64,000 bases of DNA from assembly GCF_000772965.1 (NCBI RefSeq), contig NZ_JPVQ01000006.1, positions 61,581 through 125,580 of the forward strand, read 5' to 3'. Each line of letters begins with the position of its first letter. Positions within the stretch are counted from its first letter, which is position 1. The translations under genes were made by a program, and so were the position numbers. A model generated the notes under the pieces. It saw nothing but the letters and a program-made list of their open reading frames with translations, made no database searches and was not told the DNA's origin. Of the stretch, positions 28,075 to 36,543 are shown one piece after another. Origin of the DNA: Ureibacillus massiliensis 4400831 = CIP 108448 = CCUG 49529. Its GTDB lineage: Bacteria > Bacillota > Bacilli > Bacillales_A > Planococcaceae.

Positions 28075-28256
28075 TTTAATTACTCCTTTTACTTTTTGTA
28101 CATTCAAGGACGTTTTGGAGCTTTATTATTCCTCTTTTAATCCTGAGTGTTCCTATTGCCTTTAAAGCTATATGAATTACTATAACATATTTCGTCAGAT
28201 AAAATGAAGTATTCAGAATATAATTATTTCTAGTTATTTTTTTCTTTTTGACTCTC

Positions 28257-29264
28257 TTACAATAGTTTATTAGAATCAATTTTTTCCTGCTGTTGTTCTG
28301 TATTTACCAAATTTGATGATTCTAAAGGTTTTCTATTAATTTTTGACCGTTTATATTTTAGTATAATTGCTTCGATGTTACTCGTACCTACAATTACCCC
28401 AATAATAATAATCATCGTACCAATTAGTTGCTGAATTGAAATAATCTCATTTAATAATAATGCTGTTCCAAACAATGCGAACACTGTATTTAAATTGACA
28501 AAAATGGCTGATTCGGCTGTCCCAATATGTTTAATACATAAATTATATAGGCTATGCCCAACACCAGTAGCGAACACACCCGATAAAATAAATATACTCC
28601 AAAATTGAAAGTCGCTAGTCATGAAAGCACTCAAGCTTGTAGGATAAATGAACAATGAGCTTATTAATAAAATGACAGATCCAATGGTTAACATATATGC
28701 AGTCATGAGTAATGGAGAAATTGTTCTCGTACCTCTTCTAATGGCAATAAAACTAAATGCTTGTAATAAGAATGATAGGAATACTAATATATCACCAAGT
28801 TCAATATTTAATATTTCATGAAAACTTTGAATTACTGCAATACAAACACCCAATCCACCAAGCAAAAATCCAACTAATTTTGATATAGTCATGACGGTAT
28901 CTTTAAAAATTACAGCTATTAGTGCTGTAATGAGGGGACTCAACCCACTGATGATTGCCGTTTTTGTTCCCGTTGTTTGTTCAATCCCAACGGCCATGAA
29001 GGCATGGTGACAAATAACACCAAAAAAGCTACCAATCAAAATATATTTCCATGGCATATTCTTGACAAAAACCTTTTGTTTCATCAAAAGTAAAATAAGA
29101 AATACCGTAATACCTGCTAGAAAAATGCGTACGGATTGAATTGTAATCGGTTCACCATTTGAAACAATAATTTTCAACCACGTAACATTTAGCCCCCATA
29201 AAAGCATGACTAAAATTAATATGGAATATATTTTGCTATTACTCAAAGTTACCGCCTCTTTCAT
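28257..29264 (-). CDS. EamA-family (DMT) transporter
   Basis: A 335-residue membrane protein with ten helices in two EamA repeats, e.g. MLLWGLNVTWLKIIV and LSPLITALIAVIFKDTV in the first. A charged C-terminal tail of about 45 residues is unusual for the family. Such proteins export amino acids or related metabolites. It is separated from the DUF35/thiolase operon by a strong terminator and so is not part of it. Confidence 0.85.
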   Translation of the reverse strand: MKEAVTLSNSKIYSILILVMLLWGLNVTWLKIIVSNGEPITIQSVRIFLAGITVFLILLLMKQKVFVKNMPWKYILIGSFFGVICHHAFMAVGIEQTTGTKTAIISGLSPLITALIAVIFKDTVMTISKLVGFLLGGLGVCIAVIQSFHEILNIELGDILVFLSFLLQAFSFIAIRRGTRTISPLLMTAYMLTIGSVILLISSLFIYPTSLSAFMTSDFQFWSIFILSGVFATGVGHSLYNLCIKHIGTAESAIFVNLNTVFALFGTALLLNEIISIQQLIGTMIIIIGVIVGTSNIEAIILKYKRSKINRKPLESSNLVNTEQQQEKIDSNKLL

Positions 29265-29275
29265 TTATAGGAAAA

Positions 29276-29308
29276 ACTCCATAATTCGTAAATTACGAAT
29301 TATGGAGT
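29276..29308 (-). terminator. Terminator embedding the stop codon of the DUF35 gene
   Basis: ACTCCATAATTCGTAA and TTACGAATTATGGAGT form a near-perfect 16-bp stem, with GTTTTTCC after it on the minus strand. The last four codons and TAA stop of the gene ending at 29293 are inside the 5' arm. Confidence 0.85.
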
Positions 29309-29610
29309 ACTTCATTCTTTTTAAAAAGATATGCCCCATCAACAATTTTTTCGAGCTTCACTTCATCTCCGATATTCACTTGATCGGCAATTCTTGCTGT
29401 AACTTTTGCTTCTGTATTATTTAGTTGTACAAGTGCAACTGTATACGGAGCTAAGTGTGCAAATTGTGCAGGTGGAACTTGGATGACTGTATAACTATAA
29501 ACTGTACCTACATCTGGTACTTCATATTCATTTGTAATTTCTTTTCCACATGAACTACAATACACTTTTTTCGTTACCGATTCGATACCGCAACATTCGT
29601 ATACTATCAT
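29293..29610 (-). CDS. Zn-ribbon OB-fold protein (DUF35) partner of the thiolase
   Basis: A 105-residue protein: an N-terminal zinc ribbon (ECCG and YCSSCG, within residues 5-25) and an OB-fold (GTVYSYTVIQVPPAQFAHL, PYTVALVQL). In archaea DUF35 proteins bridge acetoacetyl-CoA thiolase and its partner enzyme and form a CoA-binding channel. It lies 2 bases after the thiolase and is expected to form a complex with it. Confidence 0.88.
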   Translation of the reverse strand: MIVYECCGIESVTKKVYCSSCGKEITNEYEVPDVGTVYSYTVIQVPPAQFAHLAPYTVALVQLNNTEAKVTARIADQVNIGDEVKLEKIVDGAYLFKKNEVLHNS

Positions 29611-29612
29611 AC

Positions 29613-30752
29613 TTACACCCTCTCCAATATATGAACAACTGAGTAAGCACCTGTACCACCTAGATTCTGTGCTAATGCAATTGTCGGTTGCTTCGTTAAT
29701 TGATTCGGTGCATTTCCACGCAGTTGTCTAACAAGCTGATAAATTTGTGCAATGCCTGTAGCTCCAATTGGATGACCTTTTGAAAGTAGACCTCCACTTG
29801 TATTGATTGGAATTTCCCCATCAACACGTGTTTTCCCTTCGTTTACACCTTGCCAGCCTTGTAACTTAGGAAAGAAACCTAGCTCTTCACTAGAAAGAAT
29901 TTCAGTCATAGAAAAGCAATCGTGTATTTCTACTACATCGATATCTTCTGGACCCAGCCCTGCTTTTTCATATACTTTCTCACCTGAAACTCGAACTGCT
30001 GGTAGGCTTAACAGGTCTTTTGCATCTTGCATTAATGTCGGACCTGAAGCTTGTGCACTAGCACGCACTTTAATATTTGAAGGTTTACTAGATAAAACAA
30101 CCGCTGCCCCGCCATCAGTAATTGGTGAACAATCAAATAACCCAAGGGGATCTGTTACCATTCGCGCATTAAGAATTTCGTCAATTGTAGTCGGTTTTTG
30201 AAATTGAGCATAGGGATTATTCATTGCATTTTCTCTATTTTTTAATGCTACCTTTGCGAGATGCTCTTTTGATGCACCTGTTTCGTAAAAATATCGATTT
30301 GCAACAGTACCAAAGTATCCGGGGAATGTTAACCCAGCTTCCTTTTCATTTGTACTTTGGTCCATCGCTGTATTAATCACTTGTGTAACTGTTGAAGTAG
30401 AAGCATGCTTCATTTTCTCTGCACCTACAACAAGTACGGTCTCATATTCCCCACTCATGATACTTAATACACCCTGTCTCAGGGCTATCCCCCCTGAGGC
30501 ACAGGCACCTTCTAGCTTAGCTGTTGGAATGTAACCTAGACCTAAATCATTCGCTACAATCGCCCCGAGTATTTCCTGATTGGACAAAGAACCACCCATA
30601 AAATTCCCAACAAAAACTGCATCAATTTTAGATACACCTGCATCTTTAATCGCTTCTTTCGATGCTTCTATTAGGAGATCCTTTAACGCTTTATCCTCAA
30701 AGGAGCCAAACTTCGTCATCCCTATACCATGAATATAAACTGGTGCTGTCAT
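29613..30752 (-). CDS. Thiolase of the SCP2/archaeal type
   Basis: A 379-residue thiolase-fold enzyme. C84 in LEGACASGGIAL is the nucleophile; EIHDCFSM and SKGHPIGATG give the active-site histidines. The C-terminal classical CxG Cys is replaced: ALAQNLGGTGAYSVVHIL. This variant pairs with a separate DUF35 protein and cleaves or forms 3-ketoacyl-CoA. Within this catabolic operon cleavage is likely the direction. It overlaps the ligase gene by 4 bases. Confidence 0.9.
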   Translation of the reverse strand: MTAPVYIHGIGMTKFGSFEDKALKDLLIEASKEAIKDAGVSKIDAVFVGNFMGGSLSNQEILGAIVANDLGLGYIPTAKLEGACASGGIALRQGVLSIMSGEYETVLVVGAEKMKHASTSTVTQVINTAMDQSTNEKEAGLTFPGYFGTVANRYFYETGASKEHLAKVALKNRENAMNNPYAQFQKPTTIDEILNARMVTDPLGLFDCSPITDGGAAVVLSSKPSNIKVRASAQASGPTLMQDAKDLLSLPAVRVSGEKVYEKAGLGPEDIDVVEIHDCFSMTEILSSEELGFFPKLQGWQGVNEGKTRVDGEIPINTSGGLLSKGHPIGATGIAQIYQLVRQLRGNAPNQLTKQPTIALAQNLGGTGAYSVVHILERV

Positions 30753-32230
30753 TTCATCACCTCGATATGCTTCTTTACAAGCTCTCTTTTTAGTATTTTA
30801 CCGTAGGAGCTTTTTGGTAGACTTTCTACAATATAAATCTCTTTCGGTTTTTTAAAGCTAGCTAGATGATTTTTACACAATTCTATCAACTCTTCTGACT
30901 GAACCTCGCCACGCCCATTTGGAACAATGTAGGCAATGACAGATTCACCCCATTTTTCGTCAGGAACACCTATTACACATGTTTCTTTTACAAATGGATG
31001 TTTATTTAGAACTTCCTCAACTTCTCTAGGGTATATATTGACTCCACCAGAAATAATTACTTCTTTTTTTCGATCAACAATATATAAATAACCATTATTA
31101 TCTAGTTTTCCTAAATCACCAGTATGGAGCCATCCGTCCTTTAACGTATCCTGTGTAGCTTTGTCGTTATTCCAATATCCCTGCATCACAAGTGGACCTT
31201 TAGCAATGATTTCGCCCACTTCTCCAGCAGGTAATTCATTTCCTTCATCATCGATGATTTTAACATCAACAAATGGTCCGATACGGCCACAAGAATCTAA
31301 ACGATTTTGAAGTTCATTTCTTGGCATAATTGAAATACACATAGGCGCTTCAACCTGACCATATGTTTCTACAAATTTTGTACCAATTTTATTAAGTGCT
31401 TCTTGTAGTTTTGCTGCAGCGATTGGAGAACCTGCCATATTTATCGATTTAATCGTCTTTAATTTTGCTGGATCAAATTGTTCATGTTGCACCATTAAAT
31501 TAACCATTGTCGGTACTAAAAAGATGATAGATATTTGATCTTCCTCTAAATGTTGTATAAATAGATGTGGCTCAAATTTATCGTAAACTACTTGTGTTAA
31601 TCCGAATAGCCATGCTACATGGCTTAAAAAGTTCGCACCATGTGTAAGGGGGGCAACATGACCAATCGTATCGTTAAAATCCACCTCACATGCAATGGAT
31701 AAGGATATTGCTCCACTCACCATATTTCGATGAGATAGCATAACACCCTTGGGATTCCCTGTTGTGCCTGAAGTGTACATAATCGCCATCAAATCATCTT
31801 CGTTAACTTCATTTTCATAAATTTGACCATAATACTTTTGGATGATGATTTCATATTCTTCACCAACGGTAATTGTTGGTAGTGCGGTGTTTAATTTATT
31901 GAGTAAATCTGTTTCTCCTATTAATAACACCATTCCAGAATCCTTTATTTGATATTCATGTTCCTCTGGATGGAGACGATAATTTAGCGGTACTTTGATT
32001 AACCCAAAAAATGAAACCGCAACATCTAACTCTATATGCTCTGATCGATTTGACATTAAAATGCCTAAACGATCACCCTTTTTCAAACCAATGCTATGAA
32101 AATAGGAAGTTAATGCATAAGCTCGCTGAATCAACTGTTCATATGAGTATGAAATCCCCTTAAATTTTACAGCTATTTTATTTGGATAAGCCTTTGCTGA
32201 TTTTAGTGCTAAATCACCAATTGTACTCAA
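30749..32230 (-). CDS. Acyl-CoA ligase (AMP-forming)
   Basis: A 493-residue ANL-superfamily ligase. The phosphate loop is YTSGTTGNPKGV, the A5 region VETYGQVEAP, and the A7/A8 region DGWLHTGDLGKLDNNGYL with DRKKEVIISGG; the catalytic Lys is in KSSYGKILKREL. It activates a carboxylic acid to its CoA thioester; the substrate is not readable from sequence. TTG 32230 is chosen: AAAGGAGG lies 9 bases before it, and it falls just after the preceding gene's stop. Confidence 0.9.
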   Translation of the reverse strand: MSTIGDLALKSAKAYPNKIAVKFKGISYSYEQLIQRAYALTSYFHSIGLKKGDRLGILMSNRSEHIELDVAVSFFGLIKVPLNYRLHPEEHEYQIKDSGMVLLIGETDLLNKLNTALPTITVGEEYEIIIQKYYGQIYENEVNEDDLMAIMYTSGTTGNPKGVMLSHRNMVSGAISLSIACEVDFNDTIGHVAPLTHGANFLSHVAWLFGLTQVVYDKFEPHLFIQHLEEDQISIIFLVPTMVNLMVQHEQFDPAKLKTIKSINMAGSPIAAAKLQEALNKIGTKFVETYGQVEAPMCISIMPRNELQNRLDSCGRIGPFVDVKIIDDEGNELPAGEVGEIIAKGPLVMQGYWNNDKATQDTLKDGWLHTGDLGKLDNNGYLYIVDRKKEVIISGGVNIYPREVEEVLNKHPFVKETCVIGVPDEKWGESVIAYIVPNGRGEVQSEELIELCKNHLASFKKPKEIYIVESLPKSSYGKILKRELVKKHIEVMK

Positions 32231-32234
32231 TGAA

Positions 32235-32717
32235 TTAAGCCTCCTTTGTGGAAAACGTAAAAACTGGTACATGGAACATTGCATCATTTTTACGAGTTAG
32301 TTGCACATCTTTTAACGGTAAGATGATAAATTCTACGGTAATGGCTGTAAAATTTTCACCTTCTAAAAAATGACCACCATCAATTTTTTTATTGCAATCG
32401 ACGACTGTCCCATGAAAATGAATATCTAGTTCACCATGTTCATCTTCTCCAATAAAACCAACACCAGAGATAATCTCAACCTCTGAAGTTGTTTGTACTT
32501 TTGGAGAATATTTAATCGTGTTAGGTCGATCACCTTTTGAAACTTGAACAAAGGTTGCGTACTTTAATGACCCTAAACATTGGAATTGCCCAGCACTGAT
32601 GCCAAAGTACTGACAAACCTCCTTTAAACCCGTAAATAGATCAGTATCTTTTTTTAAACGCCCAACGATTCGCTCTGTCCTACGATCATAAACTGCCTGT
32701 AGACGTGGGTTATCCAA
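32235..32717 (-). CDS. PPC/DUF296-domain protein
   Basis: A 160-residue single-domain protein of the PPC (DUF296) family, built from PRLQAVYDRRTERIVGRLKK, GLKEVCQYFGISAGQFQCLG, and a GELDIHFHG-GGHF segment whose histidines may bind metal. Family members are trimers of unclear function; in plants the domain sits with AT-hooks, in bacteria it stands alone. Its place inside a CoA catabolic operon suggests a metabolic role. TTG 32717 behind GGGGGA is preferred to ATG 32732. Confidence 0.8.
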   Translation of the reverse strand: MDNPRLQAVYDRRTERIVGRLKKDTDLFTGLKEVCQYFGISAGQFQCLGSLKYATFVQVSKGDRPNTIKYSPKVQTTSEVEIISGVGFIGEDEHGELDIHFHGTVVDCNKKIDGGHFLEGENFTAITVEFIILPLKDVQLTRKNDAMFHVPVFTFSTKEA

Positions 32718-33456
32718 TACTGATTCCCCCATCCACCTTTAAAACTTGGGCAGTTGTATAACTAGAGTCTCTTGAAGCAAAGTACAATACAGCACCAGCA
32801 ATATCATGTGGATGACCCATACGTTTAATGACCTGTTGACTAGTATCATATGGAACCCCCGCAGTGATTGCAGTTGCAGTAGCACCTGGGGCAACAGAGT
32901 TACACGTGATGCCATATGGACCTAATTCTTTTGCGACCCATTTTGTTAATGCAATGACACCGCCTTTAGATGCCGCATATGCTGGACCTGATCTTCCTTT
33001 ACCCTCATCGCCTGACGTGACACCACCATTTAATCCAGAAACGGAACTGATATTTATAATTCTTCCATATCCAGCATCCTTCATATGTGGATAAACACAT
33101 GCTTGCGTAAACAAGAAAGCCGCTTTTAAATTTGTATTTAAATCTCGATCCCAATCCTCTAATGTCATTGTTTCAAGATCTTTTCTACTAGCAGTTCCAG
33201 CGTTATTAACTAATATATGAACTTCTCCATACTTTCCAATCGTTCGGTTTACAGTCGCTTGAACAAATTTTTCATCTCGAATATCACCTAGACACTCTAA
33301 ATAGCTCTCATGTGCTAACATCGAAATGGTTTCCTCACATGAATTAATATCCACTAAAACAGTATGAACCCCTTGCTGAGATAATTGCACTGCAATCGCT
33401 TGACCAATACCACTTGCTGCACCTGTAATAATAGCAACATCATCTTTTAAATTCAT
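32710..33456 (-). CDS. Short-chain dehydrogenase/reductase
   Basis: A 248-residue classical SDR. GAASGIGQAIA is the nucleotide-binding Gly motif, NNAGTA the structural motif, S and YAASKGG (Tyr-x3-Lys) the catalytic site, and the C-terminus VLKVDGGISIG is typical. Annotators would call it FabG-like. D37 after the second strand (VLVDINS) suggests NAD over NADP. The likely role is oxidising a hydroxyl to ketone before thiolysis. Confidence 0.9.
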   Translation of the reverse strand: MNLKDDVAIITGAASGIGQAIAVQLSQQGVHTVLVDINSCEETISMLAHESYLECLGDIRDEKFVQATVNRTIGKYGEVHILVNNAGTASRKDLETMTLEDWDRDLNTNLKAAFLFTQACVYPHMKDAGYGRIINISSVSGLNGGVTSGDEGKGRSGPAYAASKGGVIALTKWVAKELGPYGITCNSVAPGATATAITAGVPYDTSQQVIKRMGHPHDIAGAVLYFASRDSSYTTAQVLKVDGGISIG

Positions 33457-33475
33457 AATTTATCCCCTTTTACAG

Positions 33476-34801
33476 TTATTTCACACCAAGCAAATCAGGT
33501 AAAAATGTTGTAATAACCGGTATATACGTTACGATTAATAGAACAATAATAGAAGCTACAATAAATGGAACAACTCCACGAGAAATTTGCAAGATGTTTG
33601 TTCTTGACATACTTGCTGCAACATATAGGTTTATTCCAACTGGTGGTGTAAATAAACCAATAGCCAGATTGATCGTCATAAACACACCAAATACTGTTGG
33701 GTCAACATTTAACTGAAGCATAATTGGAAGCAAGATCGGAACAAAAATATAAAAAGCAGAAATTGCGTCGATAAATGCACCAGCTAGTAGCAATATGATG
33801 TTAACTAGTAGTAGAATGATATATTTATTATCTGTAATACCTAATACTGCATCTGATATTGTTGCTGCGATAAGTTCTGTTGTAACAATATAAGCAAAAA
33901 CTGATGCTGCACTTACGATGATCATTACTACAGCTGTTTGTAAAGCTGATTCAATAAAAATCTTATATAGGATTTTAAAATACTCTTTACGCATTATGAA
34001 TATTCCAATGATTAAACCATACATTACAGCAACGACAGCCGCTTCAGTAGGTGTGAAAAAACCACCATAAATTCCGCCAAGAATAATAACTGGCATCAAC
34101 AATCCTGGAATTGCACGAACAAATGCATCCCATTTTTCTTTACCAGTACTTTCCTTTACAGTTGCTTCTTCCGATTGGTTAAATACTCCGCGTTTAATAT
34201 CTCGATTTCTTACATACATTCCTGCGATAAACAAACCAATTCCGACCAATATCCCTGGTACAATACCTGCCATAAATAACCGATTAATCGTAATCGGTAT
34301 TTGATCGCCTGCAACAATTGCAAATACGATAAACGCAATAGATGGTGGAATAATAATACCGATCGCACCTGCGCTCGCAACTAGTCCTCCAGCCGTTTCT
34401 TTGCGATAACCATTTTTGATCATAGCTGGGATTAAAATACCACCGATTGCCGCAACGGTTGCTGGTCCAGAACCAGAGATAGCTGCAAAGAAGATTGCCA
34501 CTATTACCGTTACTAGAACAATCCCTCCTTTACGATGGCCAACTAGAGCTTGGGCAAAATCTATCAATCTTTTTGAAATGCCGATTTGATCCATAATTAC
34601 ACCAGCTAATATAAAGAAAGGAATTGCAAGAAGGGTAAACTTAGCGACACTTGTATACATAATGTCCGTTACAACTTCAAAACTATCTAAGCCATTATTA
34701 ACAAACAAAACAACAACGGACGACACAGCAAGGGAAATAGCAATCGGGACTCGCAATGCAACCAGTATTAAAAATGCAGTAAATAGTATTATTGCAGTCA
34801 T
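33476..34801 (-). CDS. dctM: TRAP transporter large permease DctM
   Basis: A 441-residue membrane protein with about 12 helices of the DctM/SiaM family. Visible are FFILAGVIMDQIGIS, GSGPATVAAIGGILIPAMI and a repeat-related FTPPVGINLYVAASM near the C-terminus. It couples Na+ to import of a carboxylate delivered by DctP. It overlaps dctQ by 1 base. Confidence 0.92.
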   Translation of the reverse strand: MTAIILFTAFLILVALRVPIAISLAVSSVVVLFVNNGLDSFEVVTDIMYTSVAKFTLLAIPFFILAGVIMDQIGISKRLIDFAQALVGHRKGGIVLVTVIVAIFFAAISGSGPATVAAIGGILIPAMIKNGYRKETAGGLVASAGAIGIIIPPSIAFIVFAIVAGDQIPITINRLFMAGIVPGILVGIGLFIAGMYVRNRDIKRGVFNQSEEATVKESTGKEKWDAFVRAIPGLLMPVIILGGIYGGFFTPTEAAVVAVMYGLIIGIFIMRKEYFKILYKIFIESALQTAVVMIIVSAASVFAYIVTTELIAATISDAVLGITDNKYIILLLVNIILLLAGAFIDAISAFYIFVPILLPIMLQLNVDPTVFGVFMTINLAIGLFTPPVGINLYVAASMSRTNILQISRGVVPFIVASIIVLLIVTYIPVITTFLPDLLGVK

Positions 34802-35292
34802 TATACTTCCCCCTCCTTGCCTTCAGATTGCTTATTTACCGATTTCCACTCTGCAATTGTCACTTGAATAGTACGGATGAGACAAAGAGCAGCGCCTAAA
34901 GGCAACGCTAAAGATAAAATCCATTGTGGCATTCCTAATGCAGGTGTTGTTTGATTTATTTTCATTTGGAATTGAACCATTTCATATCCGTAATACAATA
35001 AAATACTAAACAACGCCGCACCCATTAATGAAGAAAACACGATAATAATTTTTTTTCCCAATTTTCCTACTAAATCATAAATTAATGTAAAGCCAAGGTG
35101 TGCAAATCTTCGCACACCTAGAGCAGTACCAACAAAAGTTAATAAAACAAGTAAGTTAATCGTAATTTCTTCTGTAAAGGAAAATGAAAATTTAAAAAAG
35201 TTTCGTGATAGAACATTTGCAAATGTGATTAAAGTAATCGTTAAAAATGTAATAAATAATAATATTTCTTCAAAATAATCAAGAGCTTTCAT
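34801..35292 (-). CDS. dctQ: TRAP transporter small permease DctQ
   Basis: A 163-residue four-helix membrane protein (DctQ family), with FSFTEEITINLLVLLTFVGT and a RRFAHLGF segment typical of the family. ATG 35292 follows GGGGGAATTGGA; the longer reading to 35364 would overlap dctP. It bridges DctP and DctM. Confidence 0.88.
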   Translation of the reverse strand: MKALDYFEEILLFITFLTITLITFANVLSRNFFKFSFSFTEEITINLLVLLTFVGTALGVRRFAHLGFTLIYDLVGKLGKKIIIVFSSLMGAALFSILLYYGYEMVQFQMKINQTTPALGMPQWILSLALPLGAALCLIRTIQVTIAEWKSVNKQSEGKEGEV

Positions 35293-35305
35293 TCCAATTC
35301 CCCCA

Positions 35306-36364
35306 TTATCTTTCTTGGAATGCTTCAAGTAACTCTGTTCCCCAAATGCTTTCATATTGATCATAAATTGGTTGTACTGCTTCTTTAAATGCAGTTATTT
35401 CTTCTGCAGTTGGTGTATAAACTGTCATACCCAATTCTTCTAATTCTTTTATTTGTTCAGTTTCTCTTTCACGTGTAATTTTCACTTGATACTCTGCTGC
35501 TTCTTTTCCTAAACGATCGAATAACGCCTTATCTTCATCACTCATAGAGTCGTATAATTCTTTATTAATACCTAAAACTAATGGGTCATAAGAGTAATTC
35601 CATAATGTTAAATATTGTTGAACTTCATTAAGTTTAGAAGAGTAGATTACATCAATCGGATTTTCCTGACCATCAATCGTTCCTTGTTGAAGGGCAGTAA
35701 ATACTTCAGAGAAAGTCATTGTTGAAGGATCTGTACCTAATTGACGGTATAAATCTGTATACATCGTAATACCAGGAATACGAATCTTTAATCCTTGTAA
35801 ATCTGATGGAGATTTAACATTCACTTTACTATTTGTTAATTGTCTGAAACCGTTTTCACCAAATCCTAAAGTATGAACACCTTTTTCGGCTAAAATCTCT
35901 TTAATCATTTCGCCACCTTTACCAGCGAATACTGGATCTACTTGATCAAGATTGTCAAATAGGAACGGAGCACTTGCTACTCCAAAACGTGCATCTAAAA
36001 TTGAATAAATGATTGTTGAGTTGAATGTTAAATCAATCGATCCCTTTGCTAAACCTTCAACCGCTTTACCTGAATCTCCTCCAGATAATTGTTCGTTTGA
36101 AAATACTTCAATTGTGATGCGACCATCAGTTTCTTTCTCGATATCATCTGCTAGCTTTTGGGCTGCTTCATACCATGTTGAAGCTTCTCCAACCGTAACA
36201 GACATTTTTAAATTATAAGATTTTGCTTCTTCAGTATTAGCGCCACCTGTGTTACCTTCTGAACTATTACTTGGTTGTGTACTTCCTCCGCATGCGGCTA
36301 AGACCATTACGATTGAAATAATTAATGTTAATAGAAAGAATTTCCCCTTTTTTGATGCGTGCAT
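35306..36364 (-). CDS. dctP: TRAP transporter substrate-binding lipoprotein DctP
   Basis: A 352-residue lipoprotein: signal peptide with lipobox MVLAACGGS, then a DctP fold (QKLADDIEKETDGRITIEVF, LKIRIPGITMYTDLYRQLG, and QQGTIDGQENPIDVIYSSKL, where the Arg binds the carboxylate). The ligand is an organic acid, not further defined. First gene of the operon, behind a cre site at 36395-36408. The start follows AAAGGGG. Confidence 0.92.
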   Translation of the reverse strand: MHASKKGKFFLLTLIISIVMVLAACGGSTQPSNSSEGNTGGANTEEAKSYNLKMSVTVGEASTWYEAAQKLADDIEKETDGRITIEVFSNEQLSGGDSGKAVEGLAKGSIDLTFNSTIIYSILDARFGVASAPFLFDNLDQVDPVFAGKGGEMIKEILAEKGVHTLGFGENGFRQLTNSKVNVKSPSDLQGLKIRIPGITMYTDLYRQLGTDPSTMTFSEVFTALQQGTIDGQENPIDVIYSSKLNEVQQYLTLWNYSYDPLVLGINKELYDSMSDEDKALFDRLGKEAAEYQVKITRERETEQIKELEELGMTVYTPTAEEITAFKEAVQPIYDQYESIWGTELLEAFQER

Positions 36365-36394
36365 TTCACTATCCCCTTTGCATTAGTAATTGGT

Positions 36395-36408
36395 TCAAAG
36401 CGCTTACA
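36395..36408. promoter_or_regulatory. cre site (CcpA) upstream of dctP
   Basis: TCAAAGCGCTTACA matches the cre consensus TGWAARCGYTWNCW at 13 of 14 positions and is nearly palindromic. It lies 31-44 bases from the dctP start, after the likely promoter, where CcpA would block transcription when sugar is plentiful. Confidence 0.75.
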
Positions 36409-36473
36409 ACTTTGAATTGTAATTATTTTATAATTCTGAAAACTAATAAAATATATACAAAACATCTAAACTT

Positions 36474-36509
36474 TTTGTACAAATTGGACTAATTTTTGTT
36501 CGAACAAAA
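36474..36509. promoter_or_regulatory. Two palindromes between the CdaR gene and dctP (candidate operators)
   Basis: TTTTGTTCGAACAAAA (36494-36509) is a perfect 16-bp palindrome; TTTGTACAAA (36474-36483) is a shorter one with the same arms. They lie between the regulator gene and the operon that starts at dctP, and are good candidates for binding of the adjacent CdaR-type protein. Confidence 0.5.
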
Positions 36510-36514
36510 TAAAA

Positions 36515-36543
36515 AGGTCTTGATTTCTAACAATTCAAGACCT
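36515..36543 (-). terminator. Terminator after the CdaR-type gene
   Basis: AGGTCTTGA and TCAAGACCT form a 9-bp stem with T-run TTTTTATTTT on the minus strand. The stop codon of the regulator is at the stem's edge. Confidence 0.82.

Noticed and set aside
28075..28256. Possible S-box before the MetE-like gene
   Set aside because: The gene family is S-box-controlled in B. subtilis, but no S-box consensus could be found here.
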